Shown piece by piece: positions 1 through 11,300 of a DNA stretch of 64,000 bases. The DNA is from Myxocyprinus asiaticus (taxonomy: Eukaryota; Chordata; Actinopteri; Cypriniformes; Catostomidae): assembly GCF_019703515.2 (NCBI RefSeq), contig NC_059373.1, positions 19,864,281 through 19,928,280 of the forward strand, written 5' to 3'. Every line of letters starts with the position of its first letter. Positions within the stretch are counted from its first letter, which is position 1. Position numbers and translations under genes: made by a program. The notes beneath the pieces are model-generated. The model saw only the letters and a program-made list of their open reading frames with translations. It did no database searches and was not told where the DNA came from.

Positions 1-640
1 ATATATACTGTATATATATATAAAATGAAAAACCAATGCATTGTTTTTTTATAAAAAAAATGCTGTATGTATAGACAGAATTCAAGATAAAATTTAATTT
101 CAGTCATGGATCATAGTAGATAAGTCATATTAACAACGAAAAATGTGATTGGTCATGATTTTATATATTGAAAGCCTCGAGGTACATCCATTCATAGAAA
201 ACAATAGTAATGTGTTACTATCGTAATCTGTTAACTGTCATGCTCTGTTCCATTGTAACCCAGTGAATCCCTCGAGTCTTTATTTGAACAGAACACTGAA
301 AAATGATTTTTGATTTTGTTTATTTAAGAAGTTTAAATAGTTTCCATCTGCTACTTTCGCATTCATCTCCATAGAAACAGAATATGTGGCTCGTTGTGTC
401 TCTCCTCTGCGTGTCATCATTACTGGTGTACAGTAAGCTGTGAGGGCCAAACATGTTTGGCGTTACGTGAATGGGAAAAGCAAGGGAGCCTAGAGTGCTT
501 TGTGTTCACAATGTACATCTTTAGCGAACTGTACAACAAGCTGCAAGCGAACCATACCGAGACCACCTCCCGAGATGAACAAAATGTTCACTTTCACATT
601 AGAAATGCACATGTGGCATCTGTTTAGTTTCACTTTTTAA
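1..640. other. Stretch without recognised gene
   Basis: Apart from a short TA repeat in the first 22 bases, I see no coding exon, RNA gene or mobile element here. A 77-codon open frame at 394-627 has no family resemblance that I recognise. The stretch probably lies inside the large first coding intron of ppp1r9a. Confidence 0.5.
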
Positions 641-644
641 TTTT

Positions 645-955
645 GAAAGTATAGACTTAATAAAAAGGACTTACACATTGATCTTTTTCTCACTTACACC
701 TTACATATTACTTCTGAAGACATGGATTTAACCACTGGAGTCGTTTAGATTCCTTTTATGCTGCCTTTATGTGCTTTTTAGAGCTTCAAATTTTTGACCC
801 TGTTGACTTGCATTGTATCGACCTACAGAGCCGAGATACTCTTCAAAAAAATCTTCATTTGTATTCTGAAAAGGAAAGTCATACACATCTGTAATGGCAT
901 GAGGGTGAGTAAATTATGAGAATTTTCATTTTAGGTTAAACTATCACTTTAAATA
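645..955 (+). repeat. Half of a long palindromic MITE
   Basis: The right half of a repeat found complete at 39565-40348 and 47206-47926 and as another half at 7210-7558. Shared landmarks are 'aaccactggagtcg', 'cttgcattgtatcgacc' and the terminal 'gggtgagtaaat' followed by a 'ctatcacttta' end. The left arm is missing, so this copy cannot fold into the full hairpin. Confidence 0.6.
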
Positions 956-991
956 AAACAACTAGACACATATACATATATATATATATAC

Positions 992-2569
992 GTGCATCTC
1001 AATCAATTAGAATGTCATGGAAAAGTTCATTTATTTCAGTAATTCAACTCAAATTGTGAAACTCGTGTATTAAATAAATTCAATGCACACAGACTGAAGT
1101 AGTTTAAGTCTTTGGTTCTTTTAATTGTGATGATTTTGGCTCACATTTAACAAAAACCCACCAATTCACTATCTCAACAAATTAGAATATGGTGACATGC
1201 CAATCAGCTAATCAACTCAAAACGCCTGCAAAGGTTTCCTGAGCCTTCAAAATGGTCTCTCAGTTTGGTTCACTAGGCTACACAATCATGGGGAAGACTG
1301 CTGATCTGACAGTTTTCCAGAAGACAGTCATTGACACCCTTCACAAGGAGGGTAAGCCACAAACATTCATTGCCAAAGAAGCTGGCTGTTCACAGTGTGC
1401 TGTATCCAAGCATGTTAACAGAAAGTTGAGTGGAAGGAAAAAGTGTGGAAGAAAAAGATGCACAACCAACCGAGAGAACCGCAGCCTTATGAGGATTGTC
1501 AAGCAAAATCGATTCAAGAATTTGGGTGAACTTCACAAGGAATGGACTGAGGCTGGGGTCAAGGCATCAAGAGCCACCACACACAGACGTGTCAAGGAAT
1601 TTGGCTACAGTTGTCATATTCCTCTTAAGCCACTCCTGAACCACAGACAACGTCAGAGGTGTCTTACCTGGGCTAAGGAGAAGAAGAACTGGACTGTTGC
1701 CCAGTGGTCCAAAGTCCTCTTTTCAGATGAGAGCAAGTTTTGTATTTCATTTGGAAACCAAGGTCCTAGAGTCTGGAGGAAGGGTGGAGAAGCTCATAGC
1801 CCAAGTTGCTTGAAGTCCAGTGTTAAGTTTCCACAGTCTGTGATGATTTGGGGTGCAATGTCATCTACTGGTGTTGGTCCATTGTGGTTTTTGAAAACCA
1901 AAGTCACTGCACCCATTTACCAAGAAATTTTGGAGCACTTCATGCTTCCTTCTGCTGACCAGCTTTTTAAAGACGCTGATTTCATTTTCCAGCAGGATTT
2001 GGCACCTGCCCACACTGCCAAAAGCACCAAAAGTTGGTTAAATGACCATGGTGTTGGTGTGCTTGACTGGCCAGCAAACTCACCAGACCTGAACCCCATA
2101 GAGAATCTATGGGGTATTGTCAAGAGGAAAATGAGAAACAAGAGACCAAAAAATGCAGATGAGCTGAAGGCCACTGTCAAAGAAACCTGGGCTTCCATAC
2201 CACCTCAGCAGTGCCACAAACTGATCACCTCCATGCCATGCCGAATTGAGGCAGTAATTAAAGCAAAAGGAGCCCCTACCAAGTACTGAGTACATATACA
2301 GTAAATGAACATACTTTCCAGAAGGCCAACAATTCACTAAAAATGTTTTTTTTATTGGTCTTATAATGTATTCTAATTTGTTGAGATAGTGAATTGGTGG
2401 GTTTTTGTTAAATGTGAGCCAAAATCACCACAATTAAAAGAACCAAAGACTTGAACTACTTCAGTCTGTGTGCATTGAATTTATTTAATACACGAGTTTC
2501 ACAATTTGAGTTGAATTACTGAAATAAATGAACTTTTCCACGACATTCTAATTTATTGAGATGCACCTG
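992..2569 (+). mobile_element. Tc1/mariner element, near complete
   Basis: About 1.58 kb bounded by inverted terminal repeats of roughly 200 bp: left 992-1190 and right 2371-2569. Both ends carry 'gtgcatctcaat' outermost and 'ctatctcaacaaattagaat' innermost. The repeats match closely when one is reverse complemented. The outermost two or three bases differ between the ends. TA-rich flanks fit TA target duplication but do not allow a unique call. The only gene is the transposase at 1252-2289. Together with its open reading frame this is the best preserved transposon in the window. Confidence 0.92.
1252..2289 (+). CDS. Tc1-family DD34E transposase, open reading frame
   Basis: This enzyme cuts and rejoins the ends of its own element at TA targets. 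The 345-residue frame has an N-terminal paired-like helix-turn-helix DNA-binding region (about residues 14-130, with a basic KCGRKR hinge) and a C-terminal DDE nuclease core. The first Asp is in FSDESKF (residue 159), the second in FQQDLAPAH (residue 249) and the Glu in NPIENLW (residue 284). The 34 residues between the last two give the DD34E signature. Met14 (1291), starting MGKTADLT, fits the family start better than the first ATG, which would add 13 residues. Length is usual for Tc1 and there is no internal stop. Activity is not shown: one residue appears to be missing in the IPLKPLLN segment compared with relatives as I recall them. Confidence 0.88.
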   Translation: MVSQFGSLGYTIMGKTADLTVFQKTVIDTLHKEGKPQTFIAKEAGCSQCAVSKHVNRKLSGRKKCGRKRCTTNRENRSLMRIVKQNRFKNLGELHKEWTEAGVKASRATTHRRVKEFGYSCHIPLKPLLNHRQRQRCLTWAKEKKNWTVAQWSKVLFSDESKFCISFGNQGPRVWRKGGEAHSPSCLKSSVKFPQSVMIWGAMSSTGVGPLWFLKTKVTAPIYQEILEHFMLPSADQLFKDADFIFQQDLAPAHTAKSTKSWLNDHGVGVLDWPANSPDLNPIENLWGIVKRKMRNKRPKNADELKATVKETWASIPPQQCHKLITSMPCRIEAVIKAKGAPTKY

Positions 2570-2585
2570 TGTATATATACACACA

Positions 2586-3985
2586 CAGTGCATCCAGAAA
2601 GTATTCACAGTGCTTCACATTTTATGTTACAGCCTTATTCCAAAATGGATTGAAATCTTTGCAAATTTATAAAAATAAAATAAATAATAATAAAAAAACA
2701 AATCACATGTACATAAGTATTCACCTCTCAAGCTCCATCAGGTTGGCACAGCCATTTTCAGATCTCTCCAGAGATGTTCAATCGGGTTCAAGTCTGGGCT
2801 CTGGCTGGGCCACTCAAGGACATTCACAGAGTTGTCCCGTAGCCACTCCTTTGTTATCTTGGCTGTGTGCTTAGGGTCGTTGTCCTGTTGGAAGATGAAC
2901 CTTCGCCCCAGTCTGAGGTCCAGAGCGTTCTGGAGCAGGTTTTCATCAAGGATGTCTCTGTACATTGCTGCATTCATCTTTCCCTCGATCCTGACTAGTC
3001 TCCCAGTTCCTGCCGCTGAAAAACATCCCCACAGCATGATGCTGCCACCACCATGCTTCACTGTAAGGATGGTATTGGCCAGGTGATGAGCGGTGCCTGG
3101 TTTCCTCCAGACATGACGCTTGCCATTCAGGCCAAAGAGTTCAATCTTTGTTTCTCATGGTCTGAGAGTCCTTCAGGTGCCTTTTGGCAAACTCCAGGCG
3201 GGCTGTCATGTGCCTTTTACTGAGGAGTGGCTTCCGTCTGGCCACTCTACCATACAGGCCTGATTGGTGGAGTGCTGCAGAGATGGTTGTTCTTCTGGAA
3301 GATTCTCCTCTCTCCACAGAGAAATGCTGGAGCTCTGTCAGAGTGACCATCGGGTTCTTGGTCACCTCCCTGACTAAGGCCCTTCTCCCCCGATCGCTCG
3401 GTTTGGCCAGGCGGCCAGCTCTAGGAAGAGTCCTGGTGGTTCTAAACTTCTTCCATTTATGGATGATGGAGGCCACTGTGCTCATTGGGACCTTCAATGC
3501 TGCAGAAATTTTTCTGTACCCTTCCCCAGATCTGTGCCTCGATACAATCCTGTCTCGGAGGTCTACAGACAATTCCTTGGACTTCATGGCTTGGTTTGTG
3601 CTCTGACATGCACTGTTAACTGTGGGACCTTATATAGACAGGTGTGTGCCTTTCCAAATCATGTCCAATCAACTGAATTTACCACAGGTGGACTCCAATC
3701 AAGTTGTAGAAACATCTCAAGGATGATCAGTGGAAACAGGATGCACCTGAGCTCAATTTTGAGTGTCATGGCAAAGGCTGTGAATACTTATGTACATGTG
3801 ATTTTTTTCATTTTTTATTTTTAATAAATTTGCAAAGATTTCAAACAAACTTCTTTCACATTGTCATTATGGGGTACTGTTTGTAGAATTTTGAGAAAAA
3901 TAATGAATTTAATCCATTTTGGAATAAGGCTGTAACATAACAAAACGTGGAAAAAGTGAAGCGCTGTGAATAATTTCCGGATGCA

Positions 3986-3988
<3 letters not shown>
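2586..3988 (-). mobile_element. Decayed Tc1/mariner element, second family
   Basis: Ends are 'cagtgcatccagaaagtatt' on the left and its inverted counterpart at 3960-3988. The element at 41920-43488 belongs to the same family and lies in the opposite orientation. This copy is about 165 bp shorter: part of the left terminal repeat and the 3' end of the transposase are missing. It lies only about 20 bp from the right end of the previous Tc1 and abuts a TA microsatellite. Confidence 0.88.
2738..3587 (-). pseudogene. Tc1 transposase remnant
   Basis: The minus strand reads an N-terminal part (3587-3141, starting MKSKELSVDLRDRIVSRH) with the helix-turn-helix region. A frame change follows, then the C-terminal part (3061-2738) with FQQDNDPKH and NPIEHLW, the second Asp and the Glu of DD34E. 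The N-terminal frame stops at TMRNKD exactly where family members continue into the first catalytic Asp segment. That segment seems deleted, as in the copy at 42274-43270. A further deletion after [11 protein letters not shown] removes the C-terminus. It cannot encode a working enzyme. Confidence 0.87.

Positions 3989-4032
<44 letters not shown>
3989..4032. repeat. TA microsatellite
   Basis: About 22 TA units directly after the right end of the Tc1 element, probably grown from the TA target site. Confidence 0.95.
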
Positions 4033-4033
<1 letters not shown>

Positions 4034-4212
4034 CTTACCATGCACAATTAAATGGTAGACATAAGTCAATAAATAATATAGCAGAACACTTGCAAAAATT
4101 AACTTTCAAAATAAAAACAAATTGCTCTGTGCTCTTACACCTAATCCTGAATTTAAAATGGAACACTCCCCTCCTGATATTCATTGATGCAAAATCATCA
4201 CACTAACCCTGA

Positions 4213-4243
4213 CCCCTGGTAAACAGTTCCCTCTGAAGGTAGA
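4213..4243 (+). repeat. Isolated copy of tandem-repeat motif
   Basis: The 'taaacagttccctctgaagg' sequence here also occurs at 6832-6862 and 7006-7037, downstream of the hAT-derived relic. It ends two bases before the relic's first ATG (4246). Confidence 0.7.
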
Positions 4244-4245
4244 GA

Positions 4246-6609
4246 ATGGATAATGCCTATGTAGATTTTTATTCTTCACTTTTATCCTCCCCAGATGAAA
4301 GCCATGGTCAGGATGAAATGGGAGAGGTTGCAGCTGAGGCAGCAAGTGTAGGGGAAGAAGGTGTGATCATTCTTAAATCTGATGTTCAAAACATCAGAAT
4401 TTCAGAACTCACAAATTTGACAGCTGTAAACCAGTGTTGGGTGGTAATATACTACATGTAATCTGGATTACAAAATTACATTACTAAAATCAAGTACTTG
4501 TAATTATATTACACTTAAAGTCTAAAATGTGTTTAATCAGATTAGTTAATACAGTTATAGTACTTAAAATTAAAGATTTTCATTACAATAAGTGATCCAA
4601 ATCTATTATTTATTACCTAAAATGTGAAATCTAAAAGATTATTACAGCCAGGTTACAACTGCTGTTGTTTATTGTGTTATCAGTACCAGATTACATTTCA
4701 GCAATCATCTACCCAACACGGCTGTACACTACAGTAAACAAATTCAAATGTATTTGCAGTTTTTTTGCTTTTGTAGAATTCAGTAAGAGGAAACATGTAG
4801 TAGCAGGTTTAGACAGCTCTGAAGATGCCAGTCACTCAGGCTGTGAAGACAAGGATGAGCAGGGAGAGAGGGACGTTGATATTAAAGATGATTTCCCAGA
4901 ATGCTGGACTGCACAAATGTTGAGAGACAAAACAATTTTTTATCCATGGCTTATGTGCCAAAACTAAAGTCTTGGATGCTCCATTTGTCAGAAGGTAAAT
5001 GCATCTGGGCCAGAGACAGGTTCTGGACACATGAATGTTGCTGAGGAATGCGCCAAAGTAAAAATGATGCCTTCGGGGTCAACTAAAAATGCAACTCAGC
5101 AGTCTCTGCGCACAAAAATACACAGACACAGAACATCAGATTATCACAGCTCAGCAGAGAAATTTTACAAAAAGCACAAGACAAAACCTTAGAAACGTTA
5201 ACCACTGAGATGATGGGGGATAATTTCCTTACCACTGACAGAGTTTTCCGCACGGTTTACAAAATTGTCAAATCAGGAAGACCTTTCACTGGTCTGCTGA
5301 CTGATATTGACCTGCAGGTCCTAAATGGAATAGACATGGGAAGGACTTTACACTCTGACAAGTCTTGTGCACAAATTAGTCAGCACATAGCTTGTGAAAT
5401 GAGAAAGACAGTGGTGGCAAGGGTCCTTGAGAGCGGAACAAAATCTTCCATTCTGATAGATGAATCTACAACTATCAGTAAGAAATCTGTGTTGATCATC
5501 TATATTAGAGCAAGCTTAGATGAAGATGAAGAGCCACTAACATTCCTTTTAGATTTAGTGGAACTTGCAGCTACCAATGCAGAGGGAATTTATCAAGCAC
5601 TTATGGAAAACCTCGTGCACCATGGTTTCACAGAAGCTGTTCTGACAGAACGTTTTGTTTGTATTGCTTCAGATGGTGCCTCTGTCATGCTTGGAAGTAA
5701 ATCAGGTGTTGCAGCAAAAATTGTTCAACTGTTTCCCAGTATGCTTATCTGGCACTGTATGAACCACCACCTTGAACTTAGTGTTGGAGATGCTGTAGAA
5801 GAGGTTGCTGGGCTGAACCAGTTCCAGTCATTTTTTGCTTCTGCTAAAAACCACCGTGAACTAACTTCATGCTGTCAAGAACTGCATTGCAGTTTCTGAA
5901 TATAGGGAGGATTCTTGGCACTAAATGGATAGCCTCTAGTTATATAACCAACAAAGCTGTATGGCAACAGTACCCAGCACTTCACAAACACTTTTCAGAT
6001 GCCTCCACTGATCCAAAACAAAGCTCCACAGAGAGATGCATGTTTGTTGGTTTAGCAAATCATCTCTGTAGCGTCACCTTTGTGCACAGTCTTGCAGACA
6101 TATATGATGCCCTAGAGGAGCTATCAGAATTGTCAGTGTTACTTCAGGACAGAAACATGACTCTTCCCAAGGCAGACGCATGTCTCACTCAGCAGGTCCG
6201 TGTGATAAAGTCCATGGCTGAGGTATTTGGTCTATGGGTACAGGAGGCACAGAGAGCAGTAGATTTGAAGCTTTTTAAAGGAGTGTCATTGACAAACCAT
6301 ACGAGGAGCGACAGAGACATCAATCAGTAGCTGTTATTTGATGCTATAACTAAAAGTCTAGAGAGGAGAATGGGTTTTCTGTCTGGTTAGAGCAAAGAAC
6401 AGTATGAGAGTTTTCTAATCAACATCAAAGCACTGGATCCCTCTAGCTGGCCAGAAGAGTGTGATGTCCGTTATGCTGAGAATGAAGTACAGGAACTCTG
6501 CTCCCTTTTCCAGCTCCACAATAGTAGGGAAATACAGAGCAGCATGAGGGAATACATTGACAATGTTAAGACCACTGGTAAACACAGACCAGTGTCTAAT
6601 AATGATTAG
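4246..6609 (+). pseudogene. hAT-transposase-derived gene relic, KIAA1586-like
   Basis: Translated pieces resemble the vertebrate KIAA1586-type proteins, which descend from hAT-like transposases with an RNase H fold. In order: an acidic N-terminal piece (4246-4430), a zinc-finger-like piece around 4880-5200 (WLMCQN, then LGCSICQKV after a stop), the main body 5210-5899 (LIDESTTISKKS, SDGASVMLGSKSGVA, IWHCMNHHLELSVGD), and after a frame change 5869-6330 (KAVWQQYPALHKHF, ALEELSELSVLL). A further piece after stops runs to 6609. At least one stop near 4965, a frame change near 5885, stops at 6328-6390 and a MITE in the N-terminal part break it. KIAA1586 is reported as a SUMO ligase, but nothing here shows that function. 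A short intron before 4780 is possible. Confidence 0.75.
4432..4721. repeat. hAT-type MITE inside the relic
   Basis: About 290 bp with terminal inverted repeats 'cagtgttgggt' and 'acccaacacgg'. Near-identical 8-bp flanks ('ctgtaaac' at 4424-4431 and 'ctgtacac' at 4722-4729) look like a target duplication of hAT length. It interrupts the N-terminal part of the KIAA1586-like relic. Confidence 0.72.
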
Positions 6610-6756
6610 ACAAATTTTGTAATCGTTGTGTAAGCTACAAATATTTGTCTACACCATCCCCCTTGAAGTTTTTTTTTACAAATTAACATGAGCATAAATT
6701 AACATGGCAGGCATTGTTGACCATAAAAACCATAAAACAGAGCGGACACCTATAGA

Positions 6757-7200
6757 CCCTTTAAAGCTGAGTTGGGGAAGGCAATATTATTATGGCAGTT
6801 GTAATAACGGCCCTGCTGAAATTATACTGTGCCCTGGCAAACTGTTCCCTCTGAAGGTAGAGTCTCACGCTTTTCAGGACACAACCACCATAGCTAGAAA
6901 TGTCAGCACAATAAATATGATGTATCTGCGAACATGTAATGCTCAGTTGGGCAGGGCAATATAATTACGGCAGGTGTAACAATGGCCCTACTGAAATTAT
7001 ACTGCGCCCTGGTAAACAGTTCCCTCTGAAGTTAGAGTCTCAAGCTTTTCAGGACACAACTTCCATAGCTAGAAATATCAGCACCATAAGTTTATTGAAG
7101 CTTTAAACTGGTAAACCTGAGTTTGGGAGGGCAATATTATTACAGCAGATGTAACAATGGCCCTGCCGAAATTATACTGCCCACTGGCAAATTGTTCCCA
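6757..7200 (+). repeat. Tandem repeat, about 176-bp unit
   Basis: Roughly two and a half imperfect copies. The anchor 'gcaatatta/ataa' occurs at 6781, 6956 and about 7132, each followed by 'gtaacaatggccct' or a variant and 'gaaattatactg'. Two units also carry 'tttcaggacacaac' and 'catagctagaaat'. One more partial copy lies upstream of the hAT relic at 4213-4243. Confidence 0.75.
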
Positions 7201-7209
7201 AGAAGAAGA

Positions 7210-7558
7210 AGAAGAATGTGAAAGTAAAGGTTAAAGTGGAGACTGATTGAGCAGGGAGGAGAATGTATAGTAAAAATGGACTTAAATATTAATCTGTTTC
7301 TCACCCAACCTATCATATTGCTTCTGAATACATTGATTTAACCACTGGAGTCACATGGATTAGGCTACTTTTATGCTGATTTTTGGAGCCTCGAAGTTTT
7401 GGCACCCATTCACTTGCATTGTACGGACCAAAAGAGCAGAGATGTTCTTCTAAAAATCTTCATTTGTGTTCTGCTGAAGAAAGTCATACACATCCGGGAT
7501 GGCATAAGGATGAGTAAATGATGAGAGAATTTTAATTTTTGGGTGAATTATTCCTTTA
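7210..7558 (+). repeat. Half of a long palindromic MITE
   Basis: Same family and same half as 645-955: 'aaccactggagtcacat', 'cacttgcattgtacgg', 'gaagaaagtcatacacatc' and a terminal 'gggtgaattattccttta'. It begins right after the 176-bp tandem repeats through a short GAA run. Confidence 0.65.
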
Positions 7559-8016
7559 AAGCCCGATGTGGCCCCTGTACCAAACAACTATTCCCACCCT
7601 TGCTCCACCTCCTCTATTGTGCGGGACATGACATGCCAAGTGACCCTGCTTTTTTAGCATTTATGCTCTGTTGGCATTAAGGGCATTTTTAGACCCTACA
7701 CATTACTTGATTTTAATGTAATTGTTTCATATATTACAATTTAAAATGGTGATCAGTGTATTGAAAATAACTTTTTTTTATCTTTTCATTTCTGTAATCA
7801 TGTACATTTTTTGGAATCAGATTCATGTCGTGTTTGTCATAGATAAGTGATGTATTTTAAAAGTTGGCAGTCAAAAATACCTATAAAATACCTATATATT
7901 ATTATTTCTGGCAAACAGCCATAAAGGTAATGCAAATTAAGGTATGTGTGCTACATTTTTAAATTGCAGCATACAGTGTTTATTATAAGGGGTCATCGCA
8001 TTCACAACCCAATACT

Positions 8017-8162
8017 CGCCCTCATGAGTACTTTTAAATGAGCTACTCTTTTACTCTTACTTGAGTAGCTTTTAGGACAGGTACGTTTACTCTACTCACA
8101 CTACATTTTTGGGAAGTAACAGTACTTGAGTATGATTTCTCAGTACTCTTTCCACCCCTGTT
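8017..8162 (-). repeat. MITE-like fragment, hAT type
   Basis: On the minus strand it starts 'caggggtggaaagagtactg' and continues with alternating 'agta' and 'actcaagta' motifs, as in a widespread fish hAT-type MITE. The other terminus is not clear. Confidence 0.5.
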
Positions 8163-8214
8163 TATTTATTTACATTTATAATATTTTATTACAATATATT
8201 TTACATTTTTTATT

Positions 8215-8362
8215 ATATTGCCTTTTACATTTATTCATATGGTAGACAATTTTATCCAAAGCAACTTACAGTGCATTCGAGGATTTCATCAGTATGTGTG
8301 CTCACCGGGTATAGAATCCATAACTATGCTAGGTACATTGCTAGGTACATGCTCTACCAGCA
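8215..8362 (-). repeat. Degenerate tRNA-like SINE fragment
   Basis: It contains 'tttatccaaagcaactta', 'cagtgcattc', 'tatgtgtgctcacc', a weak B-box-like region ('gggtatagaatcc') and 'catgctctaccag', which is A-box-like on the minus strand. The resemblance to a common fish repeat is from memory. Age and decay make the limits uncertain. Confidence 0.4.
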
Positions 8363-11300
8363 TACAGACACTGCAAGATGGCAACTTCCACCAGCACCTT
8401 TAGGAGGTGTGTCAGCTGCCTTGCATTATCTTTTAGCAAATTTACAGGCTGCATTTAGTACAAGGCAGCCATCAGTGTGTCCAGCTGCCACCATGAGAAT
8501 CATCAGCTTAAATAAACCATGGCTGATCATAGCTGAGTTAAAGCTATTTCATCAGAGAAGAAAACCATTTACATTGGAATATCTGATGATTTATGCTAAT
8601 TACAAGCTCGTTCCGATGTGTCCAATATGGTATCAAACACTTCAAATCCAAACTTGAAGTAGCCAAGCCCTGGACAAAATTGCAAGCATACACCTTGTAC
8701 ATTTTACAACATCAATAATGTAAACTGATCAATAACTATGCATTATTGGGCAGTCACATTGCTGACCAAATGATTAGCTGCTGCAATGTGTAATGGGCCC
8801 TTCGTCTACAGTCCTTCATACTTTTGGAGAAAATCATAGGCAGAAAGAGATGGATAGGGAGTGAGAAGCTATGAACAAGTTTAACCTTGAACATAGCAAC
8901 TAAAAAATATTTCCTGCAATGCATGGCAGAGCAAGAGTGGCCTGTTGTGAATGAACCAATTAATGCTGTTTTTGCACTACATGCAGGTTTTTGCACTGAA
9001 ATACCACAAAAAATACTCATAAAAGTGACGCAACTGTTTAGTGAACTGGCCACATTGCGTGCCTACCAGTTCTATGCCACAGATATGGGTTCCTATACTG
9101 CAGGGCATAAATGCAGAAACATTCCCTTGAGTGGAGCTCTAATCTAATGGTAAAGACAAGATTCTCACATTTGCTGAATTAACCATCTCTTCAGTCAGTG
9201 GAACTGTTCCAGACCAGAACTTTCCTCAAGCCACGAAGTAAATTCCCCTGTATTCTCCTGAACGCAGCCAACTTTCACAATGTCGACAGTCTACAGTTGG
9301 CTAAAAAAGGCTCAAATGTCAACTGTATTTTGTGAAGCTGACATGACAAGCATGAGAGGGTCTCTGCACTAGCAGACAAAGTGTGGGAAGCATGGTGATG
9401 GCTACTGTCAGGTCTGATGGACTGTGGGAAAATATAATAATTGAGATCTTCTTTTAGATTAATCAGAAAAACCTGTATCTGCCCAGAATACTTTATTTTT
9501 ACTATCATTATATGATTCAGTATTTCTATATAGCCTAATTTTAACTGCCCTTTTAATAACAAAGATATACAATATAGGGATGGGAAAGGTAAGGAACTTA
9601 ACAATTCTGGTTCCGATTCCTCTTAACGATTCCCTTAATGTCACCTTCATTATGGATTTAGACTTTTTTGCCAACTTTCTGGTTAAAATGTTTTTTAAGT
9701 ACTGCCTGATTGCATCCCATTTGACATAGTCTAAAAAAAAAAGACCCTGATCCTGGAAACTGCTCAGAAAAGCCACTGCAGTTGCAGCGACAGATATGAT
9801 CCTCACCTTAATTATTTTCATTATATCCATAATGTTATACACAAACATCTGTAACACCCACATCCAAAAAACTGACACCTTATTACAGTAATTACAGAGA
9901 TCCCAGTCTGAATCAGTACATAAAATGACAGACATGCTATTTCAGAGAACTAATCCCATTAAAATGGTGCTTATCATTGGTTTCAGTTATCAATCTGCCC
10001 ACTGGTAAAATAAAAACCAACCACATAATAGAAAAAGCTGTTTCTTTAGTTGAAGAAACCCAAGCAACCCTTTATGCGGAATCTTTTCTTCAACTAGATT
10101 GAACTTGGCTTCTGTCTGACAAAAGCCATATTTTGGTTCTTCAACCATCTATGTAACACTGATTGAGCCCCTCTCAACTCCTCTCTCTTATCAGCCTCAT
10201 CTTCTCCACTTCATCCATCCCTTGGCATTCGCCCAAAGATCAATACACCTGTTAGCAGCCTTCAAACAAATTCAGCGAACCTCTATTGTCTACTATTCAT
10301 AAATCAGCCTCTCATTCTGTCCCTTCATCTACTGCTGATACACATTGGCATACTACAATCTTATATTTAAAACCCAGCAGCCTGTGAGGTCTTTGGCTCC
10401 AACTGCTACCTTGTAAAATGGCCAAGAAATGTGAGCTTTTGTAAGCAATTTACTGTTAGAAGGAGAGCTGGGTACACGGTGCAATTTTTCCTGACTGCTT
10501 TATGATGAAAGACCAAAATCTGCAAAAGGTTAGGTTTGGGTTAGGGAGTACAGTTAATGAAATATGCCTTTTTGTTAAAACTATTATAATTTACAACAAA
10601 AATACTATTAGCTTTTGGCACCACTCTTTGGACATTTCACCTGGAAATTGGAGCTCACTCGTGGCCATACTTTCAACAACACTTCCAGCTTCGACCACTG
10701 GGGGCAGAGATTAGATTTTTGGTAAGCACAGACCGATTTCAGCAGCAGAGCTATCGACCTACTGTTTCTGAATTTACAGTGCGATCAGTCTAGACTGTAT
10801 GGGGGAATTTGTAGACTACTCATTCTATCATTCTACAGACAGAAGGCAAGGTTAGTTTGACAGCACAATTATAATGTCAAGGGAACACTAAATAAAAAGA
10901 TATTTACTGTGCGGATCACATAGAAATGCTTTACACATTTTTTACTGAACGTCTCTCCCTCTTTTTCTGTCTTAGACAGCAATACTGTGTCCAAAATCGC
11001 ACGGTGTGCATAAGGCAACAGTGAAGCATTTTGAGTTTTTTAATTCCAAACTTTGAGATCCCACCAAGGCTCTTAGAGCCTCTCATATTCTCAGTGGTCT
11101 ACAGTTGTCATTCTTTCTCCGAAAAGTGAATTTCTTCCAAAGAACTGCAGTGATTTGGAGCCAACCTAATCATCCATCCCTTTACTTCCACTCTCTCTTC
11201 CTCATCCCTCTCTTTTATCATTGCTTCATTATCCCTCTCTTCTCTCATCCTTCTTTGTGTCCCTGCACTTCTAGTGAATCATCCATGCCTCACCAGTATG

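Noticed and set aside
1917..2337. Minus-strand frames over the first Tc1
   Set aside because: Antisense to the open transposase; no own motif.
3184..3824. Long plus-strand frames over the Tc1 remnant
   Set aside because: They are antisense to the transposase read on the minus strand, and the same frames recur antisense at 42022-42653.
8887..9147. 86-codon plus-strand frame
   Set aside because: No recognisable family and no supporting exon structure; left as unassigned.
9459..9935. 158-codon minus-strand frame
   Set aside because: No domain, no splice context, low-complexity AT-rich codons; likely chance.
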